Source: Phytophthora hibernalis
Lineage: Eukaryota > Oomycota > Peronosporomycetes > Peronosporales > Peronosporaceae
Assembly (NCBI GenBank): GCA_012656075.1
Contig: JAAKBF010000151.1
Coordinates: 558,001 to 622,000, forward strand
Direction of reading: 5' to 3'
DNA length: 64,000 bases
Under the pieces are notes generated by a model. The model saw only the letters and a list, made by a program, of their open reading frames with translations. It was not told the DNA's origin and did no database searches. The stretch's first letter is position 1; every line of letters begins with the position of its first letter. Made by a program: the position numbers and the translations under genes. Positions 20,192 to 30,704 of this stretch are shown here, piece by piece.

Positions 20192-21897
20192 ATGAGCGAC
20201 AGCGAGCCGGAGCTTCAGGTCCCGACCGACGCTTGGGTCATGCCAACGGTCGACGTGGAGTGTCACGAAAGCTGGGACGACTTCTCGGCGCACCTCGCAG
20301 AATATCAAGAGCGCACGCATCAACTTTTCCGCCAGCGCACATCAACCTCGGTGTAAAAACGCAACCGAGAGATCACGGAGCATGCAGCGCGTGTAACGGT
20401 GGGGTCGGCGCGCGACGCGAGTGCACGATCCGGGAGTGGAGATGATGACAGCACAGCTGAGACTGGAGCAGAGCGTTTAATTCCCGAGGAATTCAAGAAC
20501 TTTTGGATCAAGCTGGTGTGCACTCACGGGCGGAGTCGGAAGAGTCGACGAAAGGGAATACGGAAGTCCTTCTTCGCAAAAACTACTGGCTGCATGGCCA
20601 ACATCAAGGCGGGAGTTTCATGGAATGATGCTGATGGTTTCAAGAAGTTTATGGTGCGAGCTACTGGCTTCGACGTCAAGCACAACCACAAGGTGTCGAA
20701 GGCCATCTTTAAGAATCATGTCTCCAATCGCCGTGTCGAAGACCCTGCCCTACTTGCATTTGTAGACGAGCTCCAGGCTGCCGGATCGAATCCAAAGCTT
20801 ATCATGCAGTATCTGCGCAAAAGACGGGTATGTTATTGATATATATAAGCTTCTGCTACCTCTAACCAACTAACTTTGTTGTAACTGTTTCTCTTCGGGA
20901 CGTGCACAACATGGTGGCAAAGATGCGGGACCGCCGACGAGGAGGAAGCAGTGTTGAAGAGCGGCTCGAGTTGGTCTTGAGGGAATTTTGCGAGACCCGT
21001 GGCAATCGTGCCTCCGTTTTTGTGGATGACGCCAAGACAGCGCAGACTATCACTTTGCAAATACGGCAAATGCGGCGTTGGTTCAAGGTATTACCTGAAG
21101 TACTCCTCATTGACGCGACGCACAACACGAACGAGCCGCGCTACAAGCTGCTCTCGTTCATGGTGAACGATGTATACGGACATGTAAGTAACTGTGTCTA
21201 AATCCACTCGATTTGTACAATAGTTACATGTAGGTACTTCCGCGAAAGCTGAACACATGCGGTTACTTTGATGTGGTTATAGGTACATTGTTGTACACGG
21301 GGTACTCCGAAGTATGTCAACTAATTTGTTGTGTTATGTGTGTCGCTAGGGTCAGTACGTTCATCATAGCCTCATGGAAAATGCAAGTGCAGAGTACACA
21401 TAGTACCTGAAGTACATGTACTTCCTGTTGGATAGCGTGCATCTCCGCAAGGACGATGAACTTCATAAAGCTGAGCATTCTTCCTGACCTACTTCTAGCG
21501 AAATTGGGATGCGATGAAGGAGCGTTGGACACTGTATGCGCGTTCAGACGTCCCACACCTCAGGAACCACACAAACAACAGGTAGAAGGCTAATATGTGT
21601 TTGCAAAGATGGTCGCTGTATTGATCTATGTAATATTAACTGTTTGGTGCTGTTATTATCAGGTTTGAAGCATCATGGGGTCATACGAAGGATGTTTTGA
21701 AACCGGAAATGGCCCTGGATGAGTGCGTGGATACGTTGATGTTTTTTCAAGCTGTAGCGGAGATTGAGTACGCCAAAACGATCACCGATGTGGGCCAGAT
21801 GCGATACAAGGGGGCGGATGACGAACTGGAGAAACTTTCCCGTGAAGTGAGTCCCCATGCGTATCGTCTTCTGGAAAAGCAGTTTTGGATATCGAAG
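20192..21897 (+). pseudogene. MULE-1 transposase, N-terminal and partial catalytic region
   Basis: Seen: the start at 20192 (MSDSEPELQVPTDAW) leads into SWDDFSAHLAEYQERTHQLF, the usual FAR1/MULE N-terminal zinc-binding region (CTHGR, HNHKVSK). An in-frame TAA at 20354 interrupts it. After a probable intron near 20830-20890, VHNMVAKMRDRR and the first catalytic aspartate (LLIDATHNTNE) follow. A GT-AG intron starts at 21184. Beyond it only GQYVHHSLMEN remains before a jump to NWDAMKERWTLYARSDV, so the second Asp and the Glu region are lost. The final exon (FEASWGHTKDVLKPEM ... VSPHAYRLLEKQFWISK) is cut by MULE-2. Known: MULE transposases act in the nucleus. This copy is dead. Confidence 0.8.
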
Positions 21898-22060
21898 GGG
21901 TGCTAATTAATACCTGTTGCAAATCTACTGGTGAACCTGTTGTGATTGTAATCTGCTGGAAATCTGTCATCCGTGTATGGTTATCTGTCGCAAGGAATAG
22001 GGAACGGAACCAACAGCTATATAGTACGGAAAAGCTGCAACAGATAACTAGTGGTGGGGC
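21898..22060 (+). repeat. MULE-2 left terminal inverted repeat
   Basis: Aligns with the reverse complement of about 25180-25334. Shared blocks include CTGTTGCAAAT, TGGTTATCTGT, AGGAATAGGGA and GTAGTACGGAAAA-like sequence. Confidence 0.8.
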
Positions 22061-22149
22061 GTTGGGAAATCTGTTGGTTTATGTCTTGCCTATCATGATG
22101 CTGAACAACGTCATGTGCCCAATTAAGAAACGGCAGATGAAGAAAGCTT

Positions 22150-24977
22150 AATGTTTTACAACGCGATTGTCGTGAGCGCGAATTATGCCTTCTGTCAACT
22201 CCGTCAGCTGATTGTATTTAGTTGATCCGTCGACAAATACAACGCTCCACTCGTACACGCCATCCTGCTGGGACACTCGAACTCCACCAACGGTGCCAAT
22301 ACGATCCTCGGGTTCGACTCGACCATTGACGTTGATGTCAAAAGTATACAGCACGGACCACTTCAGCGATCGATATGGATCATTTGTCACTGTCAATGAT
22401 ATACGTTCAACGCTGAAAAATCTGAAGTAGCAGGCTCTCTACTTAGAGCACCTCTGGAAGCTCGTGGGCGAACTGGTGGACGTCTGGCAGGAATGCTCTC
22501 CTCAGCAAGTTGAAGGTCTAACTTCCCCAGTAGACACAAAGAGACTACGACATGCGAGCAGATCCAACCTGAATGCATAAAGGTTTTGCAAGTGCACGTA
22601 AGTGCATTGCGAACGATTTCGATCTGCAGAAAGCACAAAAAGTAAAGTAAAAAGAGATACAAAGCTATTCTGTTAGTGAAGTCCTTACCGTTTCCAGCTT
22701 CCAATTCGGCGTTAAATCAAATGGCTCCATTTCGCGAGTGTTGGTGACGTGCACTGTCACGCGTTGCAAGGAGAGAAATTTAAACTTCAGATCTTTTACC
22801 GATGTACGGCTGCCTGCCCCTCCTTCAAGTGAAAGCAAGAAGCTTATTATTTTGTTTGTTAGTCTCGCAAATTTGTATGCAACCAAGACGTAAAATTAAA
22901 TACGCACGTTCGTGCACGTTGAGCAGTAACGGGGAACCAGCGAGGTTGCCACGACGCACCATGCTCATAGTCGAATTGAATACGATCTCTGATGGAACAT
23001 CCCGTTAGCCTGGTTCATGAACAAAGCGATGATTGTCTGGTTGAATCAGAAACAAGTTTGCTTTGGACATGACTTCGCTTGGTAGAGGTCCTATGGGCAC
23101 ACAAACCTCCTAGTTAAACTTTATCGAGCGCGATCTACTCAGCAATAATATTTACCTTCGCAATAATGTCTTTGCTCTCCAACAGTCAAGTTGTCCACGT
23201 CGAATGTCAGAACTTTTGGTAAAACAGAGTTCAAAACTGTGATAGTTGGTGATTTTAGAAAAGCTGTGACCACCTCCTTGATCACTTTATGGTGGCTTTC
23301 AATATGCTGTTGTGAAGGAAGTACACCAGGAATATTTGTGCTGGTCACGCTCCAGCATTCCCATCGAGGAGTCAAGTACGCACCTTCCATCCACTCTGCA
23401 TAGTCTACCTCTCCACTGTCCTTCCAAAACTGGATAATCCTTTTGGCCAAAGTGCGAAACTGCAGGACAGAGCAGCTCGTATGAAGTATCCACAGCTGTA
23501 GAAGAATCGATCCCTTATAAAACGTTTATCTACGAGGCGTTGCGTCTGCTTTCTTGCTTGTCGAAGAAGATGCTCCCAGCACGACAAAATGATTACATTA
23601 GGACAAACGACAGTGAGGGCGTTAGCAATCGCTTCTGAGTGATCAATACTGCAGCAGGCAAGATTGACGTCGACAGAAAAACATATCCGCGCGTACTTGA
23701 TTAGAGCACGAAACATTTCTTCGTACGCGATTGCGCTTTCAGTTCGTACAAACGTATAGATCCACGGCCGGAACCTCTGTACATGCGTGTTTCGTGTCCA
23801 TTCAACTGAAATTCCACCAGCATCGACTAGAGTCCATCCTAGAAAGTGGATTCGGTAGGTACCATCTGTAGACATGACTAAAGAATCCTCCTGTGTCATA
23901 ACTGCCCGCCGAACATTTCTAAAGAGAGCTCGTGGAGTCACAACTAGGCCCAACGATGACGTCTGCTTACCTCCATTGTCAAAATAATGCTCAAAACTTT
24001 CCAGCACAATTAGGTCGTTCATTTTTGCGAAGTCATCAGCGCTGTGAAATTGCTCGTACGACTGGCAGAGTCGTGGGTGAGCCACACGTCAATATCATTG
24101 GACTTTTCTCATCAGCGCTGTGAAATTGCTCGTACGACTGGCAGAGTCGTGGGTGAGCCACACATCAATATCATTGGACTTTTCTCATCAGCGCTGTGAA
24201 ATTGCTCGTACGACTGGCAAAGTTGTGGGTGAGCCACACGTCAATATCATTGGACTTTTCAAGCTCCCAGCCGCCGTTGGCTTTCTGTTTTAAGGTAGAT
24301 TTCCGGTTTTCGAGCTTGCGAACTTCTGGAACGCACTGTAGTAGTTCGGGGTCATTTTTGTATTTGTTCAGAAGCATATTTCGCACCCGACTTGCACCCA
24401 TTCCTAGCTGAAGAAGAGAATCGACCTCTGGCTTATGAATTGCCGCAATACCTGGCTGGGTTAACGAAACAAAAGAGCCCGAATGCTCGCCCTTTTGTAG
24501 AAGATCGTATTGAGAACCATCGTCGTAAGTCTTCACTTTCAAACGGTGTGGACACCCTGTGTGAGAACGACACTTGTACTCGGTTGCAGTGACGTGTGTC
24601 GATTCGTAACGAGTGTTGTACGTATACACAAACTCGTTATATTGTTCTCGAGCATATACAGCAGCTTCTAGTGAGTCGTGTACGCCAACCGAAACGTAAG
24701 CATTGGTGTTTGTGCTCTCCGAAAAATCATGGTATATGCCAGACAGAGTCGAGGATGCAACTTGGGCATCTTCACCATAGTCAAGTAGCAGAGCCCTTGA
24801 CGTGCAAGGATCGTGGGCTGATTCTAAACCGCTATCGAGGATATCACGAGCAGCAGCGACCTCGTCGCTTTCCCGGCCAACCCTTGCCTCCTGAGATGGA
24901 TCACTCTCGACGCCAATGGTGTCTTCACTTGCAGCAAAGACCGATTCACTCGCGATACCAGTCGTGTCGTTCTCCAT
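22150..24977 (-). pseudogene. MULE-2 transposase with SWIM zinc finger
   Basis: Seen from the start at about 24977 (MENDTTGIASESVF): an acidic N-terminus, a FAR1-like DNA-binding region (ATEYKCRSHTGCPHRLKVK), and ALMRKVQ before a 76-bp triplication at 24033-24260 that shifts the frame. Then come the first catalytic Asp (VMSTDGTYRIHFLGWTLVDAG), the second (CCSIDHSEAIANALTVVCPN) with SCWEHLLRQ, and EWMEGAYLTPRWECWSV. Introns and shifts lie between 23405 and 22900. The SWIM finger is NALTCTCKTFMHSGWICSHVV near 22580. The tail (PEDRIGTVGGVRVSQQDG) ends at 22150. Known: MULE transposase that cuts and pastes DNA in the nucleus. Inference: very recently active, now broken mainly by the triplication. 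Confidence 0.8.
24033..24260. repeat. Three tandem copies of a 76-bp unit inside the MULE-2 gene
   Basis: Units at 24033-24108, 24109-24184 and 24185-24260 begin TCATCAGCGCTGTGAAATTG. They differ at only a few bases. Each extra 76 bp shifts the reading frame. Confidence 0.95.
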
Positions 24978-25179
24978 CGCGCACAATATTTTGTAATGAA
25001 CCGTCGCGCAAAAGTGAGCGGTGGTTACGCAATAGCTATGCATCCTATTCTTAACGTTGACACGGTCATCTTAGAATCTGTGCTTTGTTACTGCTGGTGA
25101 AGGCAACACGTAGACCTACTTGCACCGATCGTGGATATGAAGTTGTGCCACTCATTAACAGAAATTCAGATTCCGCACT

Positions 25180-25334
25180 ACTACATTTCTGTTGCAGATT
25201 TTCCGTACTACATACCTGTTGCTTACGCTCCCTATTCCTCGCAACAGATAACCATGCACAGATGACAGGTTTCCAGCAAATTATAAACACAACAGATCGA
25301 CAAGTAAATTTGCAACAGATATAAACATTATCCC
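25180..25334 (-). repeat. MULE-2 right terminal inverted repeat
   Basis: Inverted partner of 21898-22060. It ends ATTATCCC next to the target duplication ATATCGAAG (25335-25343). Confidence 0.8.
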
Positions 25335-25343
25335 ATATCGAAG

Positions 25344-26180
25344 GATCGAAAAACGAGCTATACAGTCAATCAAATTCACTCTACTATGTTTGTCCTCAAT
25401 GGAGAGGGCGACATTACAGCGTCGTACCACGTTGACACTTCGGTAAGTTATGGATGGATATACTTTCATTGATTAACATTTTAACGTTTAATCTTGCGTT
25501 TCAGAAATATCGCTGCTCTTCTGTATTCATGAGGACCATGTTGCTGCCTTGTCGCCATGTGATGTATTGGCGCTTGACGCAAGGAAAAACGGCGATCCCT
25601 ATACGTCACATCGATCAAAGGTGGAAACAGTCCTGCAAGCTTAATCAGCCTACCGAAGAAGAAGACGCCCCCGAGAAAGAAATTGCGTGCACTACGTTTC
25701 AAGTACGGGACTCGGCGATGGAGGCTAGGCGTCATCAAGTTCTGAACAGATCAACCAAGTATCTACGCGCACTGGGGCGTGGGAAGTATATCGCCGACAT
25801 CATGAGCAGGAACGGCACGTTTGTGTATGGACAAATGATGGAGGCGCTGGAGAAATTCGGAAAGACGGTGTTCTACCTTTTGTTGGTCGTGAAGGGCAAT
25901 GGATCTATCCACTATCGCAGTTGTCTTCCTTGTCTGGAACGTTTGACGCGAACGTTTGCGCGAACGAAAATGGTGGCGAAGTTCTGCCACCGACGCAGCC
26001 AACTAAGGAATCATTGAAGCTTCAAGACTCTCCACAAGATCAACAATCGCACTCATCTGTGGTGTATATACCGGCAATCGCTTTCTTCGATTTTGGCACA
26101 GTCCGCAATGTGACGACAGGAGCACACGCTGTGCTTCATCGAGCCCACAGGCCCGGGAATCAAAGCTGAAGCAAGTTCTA
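25344..26180 (+). pseudogene. MULE-1 transposase, SWIM-type C-terminal region
   Basis: Seen: the frame continues directly from 21897 when MULE-2 and one target duplicate are removed (DRKTSYTVNQIHSTMFVLN). A short GT-AG intron (25443-25503, GTAAGT to TTTCAG) follows TASYHVDTS. The next exon has KYRCSSVFMRTMLLPCRHVMYWR, which fits a SWIM zinc finger (C-x-C...C-x-H pattern with one Cys changed). After a frame change near 25880, GQWIYPLSQLSSLSGTF and a low-complexity linker (QPTKESLKLQDSPQDQQSHSS) lead towards the protease-like domain. Relic. Confidence 0.75.
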
Positions 26181-26199
26181 CTTCGCGGAGGCCGTCAAA

Positions 26200-26725
26200 C
26201 ACCATTTGGAACCGTACCGTATACCTCCTTGCTGTCATTTAGTGAAAACCGGTGGGTCGATGACGCTGCTCTGGGGCACGGAATTGCAATGTTGCAACGC
26301 GAACTTGCTAATGTGGGAATTGTGGATCCTATTTTCCATCGCCTCGCGGAGCAAAAAGTCCAACTCACCTCACTTTCGCAAGGCAGCCCATTTCAGAAGT
26401 CGAATCGCTTGGTCCTGTTACCGCTCCACGTGCAGAACAACCACTGGTGTGGAGTGATTTTTGACTAGCAGCGTGAAAGCAGAGGAATCACGATATTTGA
26501 CCCTTTGCAGGCGAAGAAGTCGATGTATTACAATGCGTGTGAAACGATGCTGGAGATGGTGTTCGGAGAGTTGTACACCCTGCAGACAGTCAAGAGGGAA
26601 ACGATGTCGCGTCAACCGATATGGCGAGTTGCGGGGCAGCGGTGTTCATATTTTTGAATGCAAACTTCGTGGTATCTCGTTGCCCACAAAACCCTCTCCG
26701 GCGTTCATGCACTTCATGAGACTGC
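26200..26725 (+). pseudogene. ULP1-like (C48) cysteine protease domain at the end of MULE-1
   Basis: Seen: NRWVDDAALGHGIAMLQREL, then HVQNNHWCGVIFD (candidate catalytic His), an in-frame TAG at 26466-26468, then in the same frame RGITIFDPLQAKKS (candidate Asp) and, after one missing base near 26617, DMASCGAAVFIFLN (candidate Cys, with a Gln six to eight residues earlier). Order and spacing follow the His-Asp-Gln-Cys layout of ULP1/SENP peptidases. Known: these cut SUMO or ubiquitin-like proteins, and plant Kaonashi MULEs carry ULP1-like genes. Inference: the element encoded a fused or adjacent deSUMOylase-like domain, possibly acting on host chromatin regulation. Broken here. Confidence 0.6.
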
Positions 26726-26729
26726 GTTA

Positions 26730-27513
26730 CTTGCTGAAATGCATCCCATAGTTACGCGTAACATCATGAATGTAATGATCTTCTACGTTTACATTGCTAT
26801 CAACTCCATTATCTTGGCATGCTCAGTAAGTACATGTAAATGTAAATTGACTCATGATGTCTTTTGCGCAGCTGCCTAATGCGCTAAGTACTTGGTCTTC
26901 CGCCCTCCGCTGCCTATTGTGCTGCTCTTTTCGTATGTACTTTGCCGGTCATGCTCAACGAGTGTGCAAACACGACGACGACCTGCTGCTAAATACTCGC
27001 ATTGGATTCATGGCCTATTATCATGCGCATCGCTACCTCTGTCACTCTCTTACATTGCTCATTGTTCGCTCTATCCTTCTGAGCTACATATGCGTGTGCG
27101 ATCGATGCTGCTCACCGCCGTTTGTGGCGAGCTCCGGCCCAACAGGCCCCCGACAATGTTGTGTCTGGCCTTGAGTATGACGCCAACTAACTCAAAGAAG
27201 CTCGTATATTACGTGGCACGAGTACTGAACACGGTGTAGCCTAACGTAACAAACCATTTAACTCCTGCAACAGGCCAAATGTGCGGGCTACCTTCGTGTA
27301 ACCTTCGTGCAACCAACTGGGGAGTGAACGCAGAACCAGTCGTTCCCAGTGGGTGAGATCACTACAAACGCTGAAATTTATGAAATCTATTTAGACTTGA
27401 CTTCCATTTATTACCCCATTTCTATTCAAAATGTGACTACAGCACCTTGTTCGGTGTCTGGGTGGTACCGGTGTAGCTGTAGGTACGCAGACAATGTAAC
27501 CCTTAAGACTCAG
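26730..27513. other. MULE-1 3' region without clear genes
   Basis: Short open frames only; none shows a recognisable motif or matches another copy. It lies between the protease domain and the right inverted end. Confidence 0.4.
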
Positions 27514-27559
27514 TTAAGTACGAGCTGCTCGGTACCTCTCCTCTAACACTGATCAAACA

Positions 27560-27650
27560 AAATAGGTAGCCGCCGAAGGGCGGGCCCTCATTGGCTGAAT
27601 AACGTTCTTCCAAGCGGCCGAGAGCAGCGAAGGCCCTTTATTAGCTAATA
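27560..27650 (-). repeat. GC-rich repeat, short copy upstream of family X copy 2
   Basis: Shares CCTCATTGGCTGAA..AACGTTCT and AAGGCCCTTTATT-type blocks with the reverse complement of 63590-63650, and precedes the same ORF start region. Confidence 0.5.
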
Positions 27651-27746
27651 CTACGGTAAGTTGGTGTAGATTACATTAAGTTTGTGTGGTGTACATGTAA
27701 TCGTACATAGCCGAAATTGAAAGGTGTACATGTAATCAAAAGCCAA

Positions 27747-28112
27747 ATGAACCCCTTCACATGCGCAACCTGCAGCGCCCGTGTGGTGCCGCCGCCCGTA
27801 GACGTCGGCTGGCTCGGGTTGCAATTGCGGCTGTGCTCCTGCTGTGAGGCGTTCCTTGCCTGGGATGTGTTTGTGGTAGGAGGTGCGCCTGCCGCTGCTT
27901 TTCGTGTGCGAACGGCCCCGACCGCACTGAGAGGGGCCTGCTCCAACCCAACCGCCGCCAGACCAGCGCCAGCAACGAGCGGAGTTGGTGGCCTCCGGGA
28001 TGGGCCCGCCGCGAGCACCGATTGTGCCGCCTCGCGAGGACCGAGAGCGACGCCGACGCAGACACCGTCATCGTATGCAGCCCCGCCGCCGCAAGAAACA
28101 CCAGAAGAATAG
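27747..28112 (+). CDS. Repeat family X, copy 2: cysteine-pair ORF
   Basis: Seen: ATG 27747 opens MNPFTCATCSARVVPPPV, followed by LCSCCEAFLAWDVF, the block also present in copy 1. After about residue 60 the frame leaves the alignment with copy 1, whose basic tail is found here in another frame (RTESDADAD...). So this copy has an indel. The upstream 80 bp (TTAAGTTTGTGTGGTGTACA) is shared with copy 3. Inference: two cysteine pairs suggest a small zinc-binding module. Function unknown; no relative recognised. Confidence 0.45.
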   Translation: MNPFTCATCSARVVPPPVDVGWLGLQLRLCSCCEAFLAWDVFVVGGAPAAAFRVRTAPTALRGACSNPTAARPAPATSGVGGLRDGPAASTDCAASRGPRATPTQTPSSYAAPPPQETPEE

Positions 28113-28134
28113 ACAGTAACCCCATACAGGGTTT

Positions 28135-28855
28135 CCATTGGGTTTACATAGTAGTACATAGATTACTGAGAGACGATATGATACAGAGAGACCATACGAT
28201 ACCGAGAGACGATAGATACCGAGAGACGACAGTATGAGAGCCGATATGATAGGTTGCGATAGGTAGACGATTGATTAACGAAAAGCGATGATAGGTAGAC
28301 GAGAGGTGATATGTAGATGATAGACGTAGACGGTAGCTGAGAGGCGATACGTAGATGTTGGACAATAGTACATACACGAGATCCGACAGTATGAGAGCCG
28401 ATAGGAAGTATGAAAGACGATATTATGAGAGATATGCCGAAAGAGACGATAGGTAGAGCGATTGGAAGAGAGAAACCAGTGATATGAAAGGCTGATAGTA
28501 TCAGAGACGATAGTATGCAAGATGACAGTTTGAGAGACTATTCGTAAACACAAGATGTGATAAGGGACGATAACATGAGAGGCGTAGTATGAGAGACAAA
28601 GTATCAGAGACGACAGTACGAGAAACAACGGTATGAGAGGCGTCGTATGAAATACTATAGTAAGACGACATGTATAGGTATGAGGGACGCCTTGTAGACA
28701 AGATAGGTAGGTGCGGTCAATAGAAAGGTAGACACGATAAAATGTATACACGATAAATGCGAGATGGATACGATAAGTAGATGGGGAAGATATATTTAGA
28801 ATGACGACAGGTAGAGAAGTCAATAGACCCTACGTAGAGAGAGACAATTCCGCAG
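28135..28855 (+). repeat. GACGATAG minisatellite array 2 (expanded Copia-B LTR sequence)
   Basis: Starts GGGTTTACATAGTAGTACATAGATTAC, split here as GGGTTTACATAGTAGT and ACATAGATTAC. This is the sequence at the start of the Copia-B LTR on its coding strand (rc of about 18005-18045). It continues as about 700 bp of GAGAGACGATA-like units, several times longer than the stretch in the LTR. Confidence 0.7.
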
Positions 28856-30669
28856 TCGGCGATACTCTGCCTCCCAGCGACCTGAGAATTGGTTGTGTTT
28901 CTGCCTGCCTGGAAACCACCCGCTTGGTTCCGAGTCGGCGTCCGTCACCTTTTTTGTCATGATGCATTGCTCTTGGGACAAATCTGCCACCAGGACCGAG
29001 TACTCGGTAGTTGATTGTATTCCACGTCCAGTTGCATCCTCCTGAGATTCCTCATCATCGCATTGATCTTCACTGCTGGCTCCGCTCGGGAGACTCGTCT
29101 CGGTGTACGGTATCGGAGAGACATAGTCATACCGGGTATCGTCACACCACTGATTGCCGTACTCGAAGTGACGGGAATCGATATTTACGCGCGGGCGGCT
29201 CTCTTCTCGTCCCATCTCGCGGCGATCCAGCTTCACACTAGCGTCGTATGGGTCGCATCGTATTAAATTATCACGTCTTGAACGGCTCGAGCTACGAGTG
29301 CACTTTTCACAGATGAAAGTACCGTCCTCACTTTTATAGGCGACTGTAGCCCACCTTCGTTCATCAAACACTTGTAATTGTGCTTGTTGCCACGGAACAC
29401 ATTTCTGTAAATGCTTAGACCATCTAGGTTTGATAGGAAGGTGCTGGAACGCATGTCGAAGCCAACGATGCGTGCAGGATTGCGTACGCGGCGATGTAAT
29501 TCAGCAATTAAATCGGCCCTAGAAACTTGGTCGAGCGGTCGATTGCCAATATCATCGGGATGTTGATCACAATATCGACTACCCCAGTCCTATCCATTAC
29601 GAGAGACATCGCTACGCGTACCGGCACGTTGTCTACCGTGTACTTGATCATTGATATCTCTCGCGACAGTCGAAACTTGGTCGTTCGCATCACGACGTCC
29701 AGAACGAGGATTTCGGGGAACGGTCAGCTTAGGCTTTTGAAAGCTCGATCACTTCATGTCGATTGCCCCTGGTCGAATTTTCGACCAGCGGTTTCATTGA
29801 TAACACCACGCGGCTTGCAGCTGATTGTTGTACCTTCAGACACTTGTCTATGGGTAACACCGGTCGAACGGATTATTTTTCGAACCTTTGCCTTCCATTT
29901 CAAAACCTCAGCGACAGCTTCTCATACCTACCACGAAGACAGCGTTTCACAGCAGTGGGAGACGCAACAACCACTGCTCCCATCGCATTGAGTAGGGACA
30001 CCGAGGTCTCAGGAACATCTCGGGTGGTGGGGTGGTGGTACAGGTAACTGGTTTCTCGAGCTCCTTTTTATCTGAACCCCGAGACCGGTTGCACGGACAC
30101 TAGGGTGAATAACCGCATCCATTTGCTCGTTGCATCAAGCTGTTACAAACACCGATTCATATCCTTCTGGACCACCGGTGGAACACTATGTAGCCGTCGT
30201 ATATTCCCGTTCAGCGTAGCCAGGTCTGCCGCGGTTCGCTGCAGATATTCGGAGACCTCGGCTACGTCATTACGGTCGTCGCTCTCCACACCCGGTCGTG
30301 AGACACCACGCAAATTATTCGTAGAGTACCCCTGTGGTAAACAGGTGCTACGATTTGTGTGTACCACGGCGTCTTCCAGAAAAGGAGGCATCGTCAGCGT
30401 CGCCGCATACACCTCCTCGTCCAGGTAATCACATTTTCGTTCATTCCATCCTTGACGTACGATCCGTTCAGTATGACTACACTGGGCGCGAACACATTTC
30501 TGCCGTGGGCATTCGCATTCGAGTCACAGCCGAGTATTCGTTGTAATTTTCCTTCGGCTTCTTCAGTCGGGATGGTACATCTGGACTTAATCTGAGCGCC
30601 GTATTCTTCATCATCATCATCTCCACTTCGTTGCTCGTAATCTTGGTAGGCCGCCAACAAGCAACACAC
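28830..30669 (-). pseudogene. gag-like coding relic of the Gypsy-like element
   Basis: Seen: four overlapping minus-strand stretches in different frames. The first (30669-30394) contains CTIPTEEAEGKLQRILG and NVFAPSVVILNGSYV. The second (30412-30143) contains VAEVSEYLQRTAADLATL. A third lies around 29700-29450 (INDQVHGRQRAG, PLDQVSRADLIAELHRRV), followed by FDMRSSTFLSNLDGLSIYRNVF. The last (29371-28820) contains CEKCTRSSSRSRRD and a serine/acid-rich end. These look like pieces of one disordered, charged polyprotein such as a gag. I do not recognise a specific family, and the exact frame changes are uncertain. Confidence 0.35.
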
Positions 30670-30684
30670 AGAAGGTCACACCAA

Positions 30685-30702
30685 TCCCGGGTCGTGGCAC
30701 CA
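30685..30702 (-). promoter_or_regulatory. Candidate primer-binding site of the Gypsy-like element
   Basis: TGGTGCCACGACCCGGGA on the minus strand starts with TGG, complementary to a tRNA ending GGCACCA. Two bases separate it from the LTR end. tRNA identity not determined. Confidence 0.6.
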
Positions 30703-30704
30703 GT

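Larger units (their letters stand above)
21898..25334 (-). mobile_element. MULE-2: complete Mutator-like element, 3437 bp
   Basis: Seen: the ends are GGGTGCTAATT... at 21898 and, inverted, ...ATTATCCC at 25334. Long imperfect terminal inverted repeats of about 130-160 bp share CTGTTGCAAAT, TGCTGGAAA and ATGGTTATCTGT blocks. The 9-bp target duplication ATATCGAAG is present at 21889-21897 and 25335-25343. All three are Mutator hallmarks. It carries a minus-strand transposase gene. It sits in the MULE-1 gene and its removal restores that frame. Confidence 0.9.
19897..27536 (+). mobile_element. MULE-1: Mutator-like element, interrupted by MULE-2
   Basis: Seen: the candidate ends are GGTACCGAGCA..TCGTAC.TAA at 19897-19920 and its inverted copy at 27514-27536 (20 of 23 positions, by eye). 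Inside is a plus-strand MULE-type transposase gene (20192-21897 and 25344-26720) split by the complete MULE-2 at 21898-25334. I see no clear 9-bp target duplication outside these ends, so the boundaries are tentative. The superfamily call rests on the transposase. Confidence 0.55.
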
